Origin: Sporichthyaceae bacterium
GTDB taxonomy: Bacteria; Actinomycetota; Actinomycetes; Sporichthyales; Sporichthyaceae
NCBI GenBank assembly: GCA_036269075.1
Contig: DATASX010000018.1
Location: forward strand, 62,001-126,000
Length of the DNA: 64,000 nt
Reading direction: 5' to 3'
Part shown: positions 16,679-25,180 of the stretch, piece by piece
Layout: each line of letters opens with the position of its first letter
Numbering within the stretch: position 1 is the first letter of the stretch
Notes under the pieces: model-generated
Told to the model about the DNA's origin: nothing
The model's database searches: none
The model's input: only the letters and a program-made list of their open reading frames with translations
Position numbers and translations under genes: made by a program

Positions 16679-17374
16679 TTGCTGTACCAGGGCGTCAAAC
16701 TGGTTGTGGGTACGGCGCTGACCGTGGCCTACCACCCGCGGGTCGACGGCTTGGAGCACGTCCCCACCAGCGGCCCTGCGATCCTGGCCGGCAACCACGT
16801 CTCGTTCTCCGACCACTTCTTCGTGCCGTTGGTCGTGCCCCGCAAGGTCATCTACCTGGCCAAGGCCGATTACTTCGACCGTCCGGGCCTGCGCGGCCGA
16901 CTGACCGCCGCTTTTTTCAACGCCGCCGGCCAGAAGCCGGTCGACCGCAGCAGCGGCCGGGCCGGGCTCGCTGCGATCCAGACCGCCGTCGACGTGCTCG
17001 CCGAGGGCAACCTGCTCGGGATCTACCCCGAGGGCACCCGCTCGCCGGACGGGAAGCTGTACCGCGGCCGGGTCGGTGTGGCGCGCCTCTGGCTGGAGTC
17101 CGCGGCGCCCCTGCTGCCGTGTGCGGTGATCGGCACCGACGTCGTCCAACCGCCGGGCCGACGCGTGCCGCGGCTGGCGCCGGTGGCCGTGCGCTTCGGT
17201 CCGCCGCTCGACCTGCGCCGCTACGACGGCCGCAAGCGCGACGCCCGCCTGTTCCGCGAGATGACCGACGACATCATGCGGGCGATCCAGGATCTGTCCG
17301 GCCAGGAGTACGTCGACATCTACGCCACCACGGTCAAGGAAGAGTTGGCCGCCGCTCGCGAGGCCGCGCAGTAG
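16679..17374 (+). CDS. 1-acylglycerol-3-phosphate acyltransferase family (PlsC-like)
   Basis: This protein of about 231 residues belongs to the glycerolipid acyltransferase family. The catalytic NHxxxxD motif appears as NHVSFSD (near residue 40) and the substrate motif as PEGTRSPDG (near 118). Typical members acylate lysophosphatidic acid with acyl-CoA at the membrane. The TTG at 16679 begins the protein with the usual N-terminus (YQGVKLVVG) and has AGGAA 3 nt upstream, so the RBS is close but the protein length fits. It is divergent from the lipoprotein gene and ends one base before a convergent VOC gene. Confidence 0.88.
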   Translation: MLYQGVKLVVGTALTVAYHPRVDGLEHVPTSGPAILAGNHVSFSDHFFVPLVVPRKVIYLAKADYFDRPGLRGRLTAAFFNAAGQKPVDRSSGRAGLAAIQTAVDVLAEGNLLGIYPEGTRSPDGKLYRGRVGVARLWLESAAPLLPCAVIGTDVVQPPGRRVPRLAPVAVRFGPPLDLRRYDGRKRDARLFREMTDDIMRAIQDLSGQEYVDIYATTVKEELAAAREAAQ

Positions 17375-17375
17375 C

Positions 17376-17729
17376 TCACCCGCGGCGCACCGGGGACGGG
17401 TGGCGGGGCGCATAGAGGCCGAGGGTCCCGCCGCCGGGCAGCTCGATCCGGGTCACCGAGCCCCACCGGGCCTCCTGGACCGGGGCACACCGCACGCCGT
17501 GCTCGCGCAGGCGGTCGATCTCGGCGGACAGGTCGTCGCACATCAGGTAGAGCTCCGCCGCCGGGGAGCCGTCGGTCGGGTGCACCGCCACCTCGGCCGG
17601 CGGCAACGCGAAGATCAGCCAACCGTGTCCGGCGTCGACCCACTCCAGACCGAGGACGTCGCGCAGAAGGGTCCGGTCCGCCTCGGCGTCCGTGCTGTGC
17701 AGAACCGCGTGCGCCCCGAAGATCGACAT
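17376..17729 (-). CDS. VOC-family (glyoxalase-fold) protein
   Basis: This 117-residue protein has the paired beta-alpha-beta-beta-beta modules of the vicinal oxygen chelate fold: AVLHSTDAEADRTLLRDVLGLEWVD in the first half, then ELYLMCDDLSAEIDRLREHG and RIELPGGGTLGLY at the end. Members include glyoxalases, resistance proteins and dioxygenases, so no substrate is assigned. A TAACCT hexamer lies 7 nt before the ATG at 17729 and no RBS is evident, which suggests a leaderless mRNA. It abuts the acyltransferase gene tail to tail. Confidence 0.82.
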   Translation of the reverse strand: MSIFGAHAVLHSTDAEADRTLLRDVLGLEWVDAGHGWLIFALPPAEVAVHPTDGSPAAELYLMCDDLSAEIDRLREHGVRCAPVQEARWGSVTRIELPGGGTLGLYAPRHPSPVRRG

Positions 17730-17876
17730 GCCTGCGAGGTTAGGGGCGGGTGGCCGGCCGGGGAACGGCGCGACCACGCCGGCCCCCGGCTCGATTCCCC
17801 TTGGTCGGGCGCCGCTGCCCGCCGCGGGTCAGAACGTGGGGTGCTCCTCGCCGTGGGCGGTCGGTGGTCGGGTGCG

Positions 17877-18845
17877 CTACACCTGCCCCGTCGGGGTGGT
17901 GAAGGTCAGGACTCCGTCCTTGTCCTGTTCGCAGTTCCAGCCGGGGGAGTGTTTCAGCCGATGATGCTTACGACATAAGCAACTCAGGTTCCGACGGATC
18001 GTTGGTCCCCCGTTCTCGGCCGGGATGGTGTGATCGATGTCGGTGCCAGGCAGGCGGCTGCTTGCTCGACCGTGTCAATACCGGTGGCGCCGACCAACAC
18101 GTTCGCGGGGACTGTGACGTTGACGGTGTACCCGCTCGGAGAGATCCGCGGGGCGCAGGATCGCGTCCACGAAAGCGTCGGCGCGGATCTGCTCGATGGA
18201 GCTGGGGTCGCCGGGTGCCCGGGCGGCGTGGGCGAGTTCGTCGATGACCCCGGATATCGCCGCGGCGTCCTGCGCCGGAAGTTGGGCGCACAGTTCGGCC
18301 ATCCCGTCCGGCAGCTCCCACCAGCGCACCCATCGGTCGGCCTTCGCGGCGGCCGTGCGCTTGAGGAAAGCCGCGGCATCGATCTTCTCGACCAGCCGCC
18401 GGGTCGAGCGGCGCAGGTTGCCCGGGGTCAGCGCGGGTGCCTTGGGCAGCAGGGTCTCCTCGACCACCAGGCGCTGCTCGCTGTTGAGGTGGACGGTCTC
18501 CTCCAGCAGCACCCGCGCCCGCGGCAAGGTCACCTGCCCCGCTCGCATCGCCGCCACCGTGGCGGGCAGGCGCTCGACCAGTTCGCAGGCGGTGGCGACC
18601 CGAGCGGCTGGTCCGTTCGACGATCCCGAGGGCCAGGGCGATCTCGGCGTAGGCCGAACGTTCCGCGACCCTGGCTCGGCGGCGCGGTATGAGACCTCGT
18701 AGTCCGACACGTAGGTCTCGACGAACGCGGCGATCGCGATGACCTGCTCACCCTGCACCGCGGCGCCCGCGCGTTCGTAGCGGGCGATGCAGGCCAGGTC
18801 GTACTCTCGTCGAACGCCGTGCCCGGTTCCGGCCCGACCGTCCAC
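17877..18845 (-). pseudogene. Decayed DUF222/HNH endonuclease (13E12 family)
   Basis: Fragments of a 13E12-repeat protein are spread over three frames. DUF222 segments occur in one frame (TACELVERLPATVAAMRAGQ and LRRSTRRLVEKIDAAAFLKR), with a displaced piece reading AYAEIALALG in another. The C-terminal HNH region reads in a further frame as DIDHTIPAENGGP, then CLCRKHHRLKHSPGWNC and a stop at 17877-17879. At least three or four frameshifts are needed to join these, so I call it a pseudogene. Such genes are multi-copy in many actinobacteria and probably mobile. The left boundary is the conserved stop; the N-terminus is approximate. Confidence 0.8.
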
Positions 18846-19199
18846 GACTCGAACGGGTCAGGGTCGAAACCCCGGATCGGATCGTGTGGTCATGTCCCAT
18901 TATCCGTCTTGATTCCCATCTCTGCAAGGGAATTCCGGGATCTGACGCACTAGCAGATACCCAAATCGGTAACCACGAACGGCGACCAACCACGAAAATC
19001 GAGCCAACGGCGAGCGACCACCAATCGACCCGCGTGAACGACTGAACCGGCGTCGCGGGGGAGTGAGTCCTCCCGGCCGGTGACGGACGGCTGAATTCTG
19101 CGCGACGCCGGCGCGCCGGCCGAGGATCGCGGCTCGGGATCCGAAACGCTGTCTCGTACGTCGAATCGGTGGGGATCCGGGGGGACGGGGCAAAACAGC
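18846..19199. other. Intergenic region, no gene seen
   Basis: About 350 bases between the decayed HNH gene and the secreted GDPD gene. The region is slightly less GC-rich than its neighbours. I see no convincing reading frame, hairpin or -35/-10 pair; it presumably holds the promoter of the GDPD gene. Confidence 0.5.
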
Positions 19200-20108
19200 A
19201 TGCGCAGAATCGGGCGATTCGCGTGGAGTGTCCGGGGTGGAGTCGCGGCGCTGGTAGCCGGCACCGCCGCGATCACGACCGCCGGGCTTCCGTTCCACGC
19301 CGGACATGCGGTCGCGGCCACGACGCCGGTTGCGCCCGCCGCGGCCCCGGCGGCAGTGCGCCCCGCGTCCACCAACTCCACAGCCGTCGGCACCTCCGGT
19401 GTGGCGGTCGTGGCCCACCGCGGTGGGGAGATCGATACCCCGGAATCGACGATCGCCGCGTTCGCCAACGCGATCCAGCAGGGTTCGCAGGGGATCGTCT
19501 TCGATGTCCGATACACCTCCGACGGCGTCCCGGTTGTCATGCACGACGCGACGCTGGACCGCACCACGAACTGCACCGGCACGGTCTCGGACTACACGTT
19601 GGCGAAGCTCGAGAAGTGCAACGCCAACGACGGATTCAAGAACTTCGGCTTCCAGGCGGTGCCGACCCTGAACGAGGCGCTGGCGTACATCACCGCGCAC
19701 TCCTCGACGGTCAAGATCTACATCCACACCAAGACGGTCGCGAACACGCATCAGGCCGCCGTGGTCGTCGCCGCGGTCAAGCAGTACCACCTCGATCAGG
19801 GCACCCGCACGACCCTGCTGGCCGACAGTGCCACGCTCCTGCGGCGCCTCAAGGCTGCGGGCGGCAAGCGACTCGGCCTGGTCTTCCACGGCTACGACAA
19901 GCACTGGGCCGTGGCCCAGACGACCTACCCGGTGCTGTACTCCTGGGACGCGACTCTCACCGCCTCGGACATCGCGACGGTCGCCAAGCAGGGCCGCCAA
20001 CTGATCGCCTCGGCCGGGCACCCCCAGTCGCTGAACACGCTGCTCGCACTCGGTGCGCACGACGTTGCCGTCGACGATCTCGACGCGAGCATGCAGCACC
20101 TGGCCTGA
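19200..20108 (+). CDS. Secreted GDPD-fold protein with altered metal site
   Basis: This 302-residue exported protein has an N-terminal signal peptide (about 40 residues) and a glycerophosphodiester phosphodiesterase TIM barrel. The catalytic histidines are kept: VVAHRGGE (His73) and VVMHDATLDRTT (His115). Two metal-binding glutamates expected in the family are not: the usual GIELD reads GIVFD (Val100) and the usual (N)IELK reads IYIHTK (His176). Only Asp102 of the acidic pair remains. It may be a weakened enzyme, use another metal, or only bind ligand. No operon partner is evident. Confidence 0.85.
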   Translation: MRRIGRFAWSVRGGVAALVAGTAAITTAGLPFHAGHAVAATTPVAPAAAPAAVRPASTNSTAVGTSGVAVVAHRGGEIDTPESTIAAFANAIQQGSQGIVFDVRYTSDGVPVVMHDATLDRTTNCTGTVSDYTLAKLEKCNANDGFKNFGFQAVPTLNEALAYITAHSSTVKIYIHTKTVANTHQAAVVVAAVKQYHLDQGTRTTLLADSATLLRRLKAAGGKRLGLVFHGYDKHWAVAQTTYPVLYSWDATLTASDIATVAKQGRQLIASAGHPQSLNTLLALGAHDVAVDDLDASMQHLA

Positions 20109-20237
20109 TCGGCCCGGCGGGAAAGGTCAAGTTCTCCTCCGTTCTTCCCGCCCTGAGCGGCTTTGCCCTCAAGGCCCGCGCCCCCGGTACCGATCCAGTC
20201 GGTCAACCAACCGCGTGCCACGTCCTGAGGAGTCGCC

Positions 20238-20660
20238 GTGACCCGACTCGGTGCCCGAGTCCAGTTGTCCGGCTCCTCAGAGGCGGCTGTCCGGGTTGCC
20301 CGCCCCCGCATTCCCGCGCCGCGGGCGCGACTGGAGGACCTGGACATGGCACCGGCGGGGTTGCGTTGGGTCGAGGAGCGCGAGGACGAGGCCGACGAGT
20401 GCGGCACACCGACCATCGGCGCCGCGCGCCGGTGGGCGTGGCCGGCGTCGCTGGTCGGCGCACTGGCCTGGTTGGTGGCGCTGTTCACCTACCTCGTGCC
20501 GACCGTGACCGCGTCGGTCGGTCTGGTTGCGTTGGCCGCGCTGTCGTGGTCGGCGCACCGGGCCGGAACCCCGGTCGACTGGCTGCGCATCGGCAGTTTG
20601 ATCGCGGCGGTCGCCACGATGGCCATGTCCGGCTACATCACGGCGCTGATGCTGGGCTGA
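20238..20660 (+). CDS. Small membrane protein, unknown
   Basis: I do not recognise this 140-residue protein. The first 60 residues are charged and probably cytoplasmic (LEDLDMAPAGLRWVEEREDE). Two hydrophobic stretches follow close together (LVGALAWLVALFTYLVPTVT and VGLVALAALSW), and a third ends the protein (IGSLIAAVATMAMSGYITAL). The GTG start has GAGGAG about 6 nt upstream. It lies 130 bases after the GDPD gene and could be co-transcribed. Confidence 0.65.
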   Translation: MTRLGARVQLSGSSEAAVRVARPRIPAPRARLEDLDMAPAGLRWVEEREDEADECGTPTIGAARRWAWPASLVGALAWLVALFTYLVPTVTASVGLVALAALSWSAHRAGTPVDWLRIGSLIAAVATMAMSGYITALMLG

Positions 20661-20720
20661 CCATGGCCGGCCGGATGTCCGAATCCGGACCGATGACTGC
20701 GCGTCAGATCAGACGGCGCG

Positions 20721-21539
20721 TCAGATCAGCGGGCAGGCGATGAGAATCACACCGGGTGGCGGGGGAGTCTGGCCGCCGCTGTGCATGCACAGCGTGATCA
20801 GGCCGCCGCCGAGGAGCAATTCGGACAGGCTCGGGTAACCCTGGGCCGACCCGTTTGCCGTGTCGGGATCCACCGTGCTGCTCGACCCGTTCGTGCCGTT
20901 GTTGGTGCCGTTGGTCGTGTTCGGGCTCTGCGTGTTCGGGGTACCGGTCGGGGACCCGTTGGTCGAACCGGCGCCGTTGCCGAGCAGGCTGCCCAGGGTG
21001 CCTCGGAAGGTCTTGCCGAAGAAACCGCCGGACGAGCCGTGGGGGACCGCCAGGTCGCGCACCTCCGCCAACTCGTTCAGCACGGTGATGACGCTGCCCC
21101 CGACGAAACCGTGGTTCGGCTGCCGGCCGACCAGGCCCGCCAGCAGCAGCGCGAGCGTCGAGTCGTTGCCGTTGGGGTTTGGCGATCCGCTCGGGCCGCC
21201 GAGCAGGGCTTTGATGAGAGTCGGGTGGGGCCCGGGCGTCGGGGTCGTCGGGGTGGTGTTGGGGGTGTCCCCGGGCTGGGCGAGCAAGGTGCTGATCAGC
21301 TGGGTGATCGCTCCGCTCTCCGTCCCGCCCGGCGGCGTGCTTCCGGTGTCGCCGCCACCGGTCGGCGTGGTGCCGCTCTGGCTGCCGAGCAGGGTGGTGA
21401 GCAGGTGCTCGACCGAGCCGTTGATGGTTCCGCCGCCGCCCGGCGGGGTCGCCGCGGCGGCTGGAACGCTGGAGCCGATGAGGGCGACGGAGGCCACCAG
21501 GGCGGTGGCAACGAGTGCCTTTGAGACCTTGCTCGGCAT
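20721..21539 (-). CDS. Secreted low-complexity protein, unknown
   Basis: This 272-residue protein has a clear Sec signal peptide (VATALVASVALIGSSVPAAAA, about 30 residues). The body consists of three or four similar modules of the form (L/I)xxLLxG linked by Gly/Pro/Thr/Asn-rich stretches. It ends in a short hydrophobic segment with two cysteines (CMHSG and IACPLI). No enzyme motif is seen. The ATG has AAAGGCGA just upstream. The repeated leucine-rich patches (HLLTTLLGSQ, QLISTLLAQP, LIKALLGGP, TLALLLAGL) suggest self-association, which is inference. Confidence 0.7.
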   Translation of the reverse strand: MPSKVSKALVATALVASVALIGSSVPAAAATPPGGGGTINGSVEHLLTTLLGSQSGTTPTGGGDTGSTPPGGTESGAITQLISTLLAQPGDTPNTTPTTPTPGPHPTLIKALLGGPSGSPNPNGNDSTLALLLAGLVGRQPNHGFVGGSVITVLNELAEVRDLAVPHGSSGGFFGKTFRGTLGSLLGNGAGSTNGSPTGTPNTQSPNTTNGTNNGTNGSSSTVDPDTANGSAQGYPSLSELLLGGGLITLCMHSGGQTPPPPGVILIACPLI

Positions 21540-21879
21540 GTCATCGCCTTTCGGATTTTTCAGCTTCCGTCCGCGCAGATGATCCGGCTCCGGCAGGGGC
21601 GACCGTCAAGATCGACTAGCCCGTCCGGGCGTCCCACCGGCCCGCATTCCTGGGGCAGCCGGCGGCCGCTGCCGAGCAAGTAGCAGGACGCCCGACCCGC
21701 GGCGACTCGCGGCAAGATGTCCCATTCGGCCGCATCCGGTACCGGTGGGCGGCTTGGGTCCAGATGATCTGGCCTTGTCCGGCTTCACCACGACGGCGAC
21801 CGGGGACGCCGACGAACCCGGCTCGCCAGATCTCTGGGGGGACACCGGGCCGCCCGCCGAAGGCTTCCTGGAGGTCGCC
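21540..21879. other. Divergent promoter region
   Basis: This 340-base gap separates two divergent genes. The kinase-like gene could be extended in frame back to a GTG at 21745, but that stretch is unlike the family. I found no strong promoter pair or palindrome. Confidence 0.45.
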
Positions 21880-22908
21880 ATGTTCAGCCTGCTCAACGCG
21901 CAGGGTGGTGCCGGGACTGCGGCGGACGGACAGGTGGCCCCGCAGATCGAGCGGAACTGGGGGCGGTCAACCCTCCGTTCACCGGACTCGCTGGCCGAGC
22001 TGTGCGACGCGGCGGTCCTGGCGGTGACCGATCATCAGCGCTTCATGCGGGGTCGGCGGTGCACGGTGGTGCTCGAGGCTCCGGACAGTCAGCCCGGGTT
22101 GGCCTACCGCCACCTCTCCCGGACGATCGCCGCGGGGCGGACCGGACGGATCGTGCTGGTCACCAGCGCGATCCCGGACGAGGGCAAGACGACCACGGCC
22201 TGCAACCTGGCTCTGGGCGCGGCCCGACTGGGCCTGCGCGTCGTCCTGGTCGAGGCCGATCTGCACCGCCCCAAGGTCCTCGAGTGCCTGCGGGTGGAGG
22301 CCGGACCGTTCGGGCTCGCCGACGTGTTGCGCGAGACGATCGATCTACGCTCAGCGGTTCGTGGGTGGCCGGGCGCGGCGCTGGACTTCCTCTCCGGCGG
22401 CAGTCCGGTTCCGGACCCGCCGGCGTTGATGATGACGCCGACCGTCGGCCGCACGCTGGGTGAGCTGGCTGCCCGTTACGACTTGGTCGTCCTGGACACC
22501 CCACCGTTGCTCCCCGCGCTCGACAGCCCGCTGCTGGCCTCGCACTGCGACGGACTGCTGTTCGTCGCCCGGTACCGGCACGTGCGTAGCCAGCAGGTCG
22601 AGGCGGCCATGCGGAAGGTTCGTGGCTCGGTCCCGATCCTCGGTGCTGTCCTGACGATGGCTCCGAGCCGGCGGAGCCGCCGCTGGGCGGAGTCCGCCGC
22701 AGATACCCCAGCTGTCGAGATCAGCCCGAGGCCGGCGGCCGACCCGGTTCCGGCCGCCCTGGCGTCGGCCGTCCCGGCCCTGCCCCGGCAGATCCGTCGG
22801 TCGTCGGTCCACGTGAACCGGGTCGGTGGGGGTCGGCCCGAGCCGGTAACGGGTCCCGTGGTCACCGACCAGGGCTTGGAGGCGGCGGCGTCCGGCGCCG
22901 GCCGGTAG
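21880..22908 (+). CDS. CpsD/CapB-like P-loop protein without tyrosine cluster
   Basis: This 342-residue cytoplasmic ATPase has the bacterial tyrosine-kinase (BY-kinase/MinD-like) core. The Walker A variant is TSAIPDEGKTTTACN near residues 94-108, Walker A' is VVLVEADLHRP near 122, and Walker B is LVVLDTPPLLP near 203. In the family these proteins pair with Wzz-type membrane chain-length regulators in polysaccharide export. Here there is no membrane region, no Wzz neighbour, and the C-terminal tail (AADTPAVEISP onward) has no tyrosine cluster. The ATG at 21880 has GGAGGT 4 nt upstream; a GTG at 21745 would add 45 residues. Confidence 0.8.
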   Translation: MFSLLNAQGGAGTAADGQVAPQIERNWGRSTLRSPDSLAELCDAAVLAVTDHQRFMRGRRCTVVLEAPDSQPGLAYRHLSRTIAAGRTGRIVLVTSAIPDEGKTTTACNLALGAARLGLRVVLVEADLHRPKVLECLRVEAGPFGLADVLRETIDLRSAVRGWPGAALDFLSGGSPVPDPPALMMTPTVGRTLGELAARYDLVVLDTPPLLPALDSPLLASHCDGLLFVARYRHVRSQQVEAAMRKVRGSVPILGAVLTMAPSRRSRRWAESAADTPAVEISPRPAADPVPAALASAVPALPRQIRRSSVHVNRVGGGRPEPVTGPVVTDQGLEAAASGAGR

Positions 22909-22932
22909 CTTCGGGGGGCTGCCCCGCCCGGC

Positions 22933-23583
22933 TCAGGACCGCCGACGCCTGCGCTGCGCCACCGAGACTGCCGCTGCGGCACCGATTCCGACCCAAATGG
23001 CCAGGGAATCGTGGTCGCCGGAGGAGTTCTGGATCGCATGGTCGTGCTCGACGAGCGCGGGGTTGCCGTCGCCGATGTTCCCGTTGCTCTGGTTGCCGTC
23101 GCCGATGTTGTTCGAGCCCTGGTTGCCGTCGCCGCGGTTGCTGTTGCCCTGGTTGCCGTCGCCGATGTTGTCCGAGCCCTCGTTGCCGTCGCCGGTGTTG
23201 AGGGAACCGGCACCCGAACGCGAGCAGTCGAGCACGGTCAGCGAGGCGAACCCGGTCAGTTGGCTGGTCCGGCCGACGGCGGAGACGACCAGCGGGCCGC
23301 GATCGGTCGCCGGGATGGCGATGGTGAGTGTCGCCCCGCCGGTGCTACCGGCGGTAACGCTCTGCACCGGGGCGGACGCCGTGCCGAGGTAGACGTCGAT
23401 CGTCTCGTTCGCGGTGAATCCGCTCAGCTGCACGGTGATCGCTGTCCCCGCGCACGGCGATGGGCTGCTGACCGCCACCGATCCGCTCGGCCCGTACGGG
23501 GAGGCGTTGCCCGCCGCCCCGCCGGCCAGGACCAGGAGTCCCGCCGCGAGCCCGACTGCGACGTTCGTGGCGATCTTCTTCAC
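22933..23583 (-). CDS. Secreted decapeptide-repeat protein with C-terminal anchor
   Basis: This 216-residue protein has a signal peptide (KKIATNVAVGLAAGLLVLAGG), an Ig-like beta domain (about 30-120), five decapeptide repeats of the form GDGNxGxxNI, then a hydrophobic helix (LAIWVGIGAAAAVSVA) and a basic RRRRR tail. The tail resembles a sortase or membrane anchor but no LPxTG-like motif is visible. The GTG at 23583 is chosen because AGGAG lies 9 nt before it; the ATG at 23592 touches the AGGAG. The function is unknown. It converges with the CpsD-like gene (24-base gap). Confidence 0.72.
   Translation of the reverse strand: MKKIATNVAVGLAAGLLVLAGGAAGNASPYGPSGSVAVSSPSPCAGTAITVQLSGFTANETIDVYLGTASAPVQSVTAGSTGGATLTIAIPATDRGPLVVSAVGRTSQLTGFASLTVLDCSRSGAGSLNTGDGNEGSDNIGDGNQGNSNRGDGNQGSNNIGDGNQSNGNIGDGNPALVEHDHAIQNSSGDHDSLAIWVGIGAAAAVSVAQRRRRRS
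23062..23211. repeat. Five tandem 30-bp repeats
   Basis: Five consecutive 30-base units, each beginning GTTGCCGTCGCC, encode the GDGNxGxxNI decapeptides of the secreted protein on the minus strand. The copies differ mainly in the second half. Such arrays gain and lose units easily. Confidence 0.95.
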
Positions 23584-24014
23584 AACGATCATCTCCTAAC
23601 GGCACCGGCCCGGCGTCGCTGCGCAGCCGAGCCCGCCCATATGGCCGGCATCCGGTCAAGAGTTGATCATCAAGATCCAAGCGCCCGTTACGGTACGAGG
23701 AATTGTCCGGATATGGCGTCACACGGATGGCCGAAGACGGCAAAGTCTTCCCGACTGAATTCCTGTCCCGGACCATCGGAACAAGCGTCGGAAACCCGAT
23801 CGAGCCAGAGATTACCGAAAAGTCATGCGCAGGTGTGATCTGACGATCAATCAGAATAAATTGGTAATCACGGAGCTTGCGCCCAACCGTGGATATATCT
23901 CTCGCGGAACCACGTGATACACGAAACTACCGCCGGCGTCGGTCTCAGGGCGACTGCGGCGGGCAGGCCGTCCTTGGCCGGTGCAGGTGGTCGAGGTCGG
24001 CCTATCCTGCCTGG
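23584..24014. other. AT-richer intergenic region
   Basis: About 430 bases between two divergent genes, visibly less GC-rich than the surroundings. No reading frame is convincing. TATCCT at 24003-24008 is 6 nt from the ATG of the next gene and is likely its -10 element. The rest could hold a small RNA or operators, but I see no clear structure. Confidence 0.5.
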
Positions 24015-24398
24015 ATGGCCGACGCCGAGGATGTCCGCCGGCTCGCGCTGGCGCTGTCGCACGTCGTCGAGATCGACAGCGACGGATTCGACTTCCGCGT
24101 CGCGGGCAAGGGCTTCGTCTGGTCCTATCCGGACCGATCGACCGGTCGAGGCCGGGTGATCCGCAGGGACATCGCCGTGCTCTACGTCGGCGACGAGGCC
24201 GAGAAGCAGGCGCTGCTGCTCGGTGAACCCGACGTCTTCTTCACCGCCCCTGGCTACGACGGCTGGCCGCTGGTGATGCTCCGCCTGGCGAAGGTCGACC
24301 TCGAACGTCTCGAGGAGCTGGTCACCGATGCCTGGCGGATGCGCGCACCGACCGACCTCCTCCGGGAGGGAACGGAGGCAACCTGGCCGTCGAGCTGA
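24015..24398 (+). CDS. MmcQ/YjbR-family protein
   Basis: This 127-residue protein belongs to the MmcQ/YjbR group (DUF1801-like fold), with the typical pattern GFDFRVAGKGFVW, then VFFTAPGYDGWPLVMLRL and EELVTDAWRMRAP at the end. The family binds DNA weakly or is of unknown function. The ATG has no RBS; TATCCT at 24003-24008 leaves 6 nt to the start, so a leaderless transcript is likely. It converges with the cupredoxin gene. Confidence 0.85.
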   Translation: MADAEDVRRLALALSHVVEIDSDGFDFRVAGKGFVWSYPDRSTGRGRVIRRDIAVLYVGDEAEKQALLLGEPDVFFTAPGYDGWPLVMLRLAKVDLERLEELVTDAWRMRAPTDLLREGTEATWPSS

Positions 24399-24417
24399 CC
24401 CTCGAGCTGACGGTCCG

Positions 24418-24885
24418 TCAGTAGCCGGTGACGCGCAGGATCCCCGTCTGACCGAATGCGTCGTGGTGGTTGATGTTGCAGAAGTAGTGGATCAGCGTGC
24501 CGGGCGGTTGGGTGACTTGGTACGAGATGGTTGTCGGGCCCTTGCGAGCCTGCGCCATGCCGACCTTCTGCCCGTCCGGGGTGCCGTTCTCGATCATGAT
24601 CATGTGGCCCGGGCACATCGGGAACGGGTCGCACATGCTGTCCCGGTAGGTCCACACCACGGTTGAACCTGACGGCACGTCGATGATTGCGGCGGGGTTG
24701 TCGGTGCCCGGCATCGGCCCGCTCGTCGGGTTGCGCAGGTATCCCTGGGCGCTCGGTGGGCACGGGGCCTGGCGGCAGAACCTGAGGTTGGACATGTCCA
24801 GGTTCACCGTTGTGCCGGCTGCCGATGCCGGCGCCGCTGGGGCCAGCAGGGCCAGCGCAGTGGCCCAGCCAAGGACGCGAATCAT
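24418..24885 (-). CDS. Secreted cupredoxin-like protein
   Basis: This 155-residue protein has a signal peptide ending in ASAAG and a single cupredoxin-like beta domain. Near the C-terminus the motif YFCNINHHDAFGQTG gives Cys, a His five residues later and a Gln ten residues later. That is the spacing of stellacyanin-type blue copper sites, where Gln replaces the usual Met. An upstream His in CPGHMIMIENG could be the fourth ligand. Four other cysteines (FCRQAPC and MCDPFPMC) could form disulfides. An ATG with AGGAGG 6 nt upstream fixes the start. The electron-transfer role is inference. Confidence 0.72.
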   Translation of the reverse strand: MIRVLGWATALALLAPAAPASAAGTTVNLDMSNLRFCRQAPCPPSAQGYLRNPTSGPMPGTDNPAAIIDVPSGSTVVWTYRDSMCDPFPMCPGHMIMIENGTPDGQKVGMAQARKGPTTISYQVTQPPGTLIHYFCNINHHDAFGQTGILRVTGY

Positions 24886-25180
24886 TTCCTGCCTCCTGGA
24901 AATCATCCATCCGGTGAAGTTCTGGATGCAGTTCACGGCGACGCGGGTGACGTGGCGAGGCTAGGAGCCGCCCGGGCCGGGCGCAATGGCGTGGCTCGCC
25001 CCCGGCGCCGCGGTGCCCTCACCACGGCGAACACCCCGTTGCGGAAACGGGAACCCGAACGGGCCGGTTTGACGGATGCCGTGATCCAGGTTGCGGGCGC
25101 ATGCCACCGAGTGGACCCGCTGTCCGACATGAGTCGTTCCCGCGGAGACTGTCCTCGGACCGCTGCGCCACGGAGGACCC

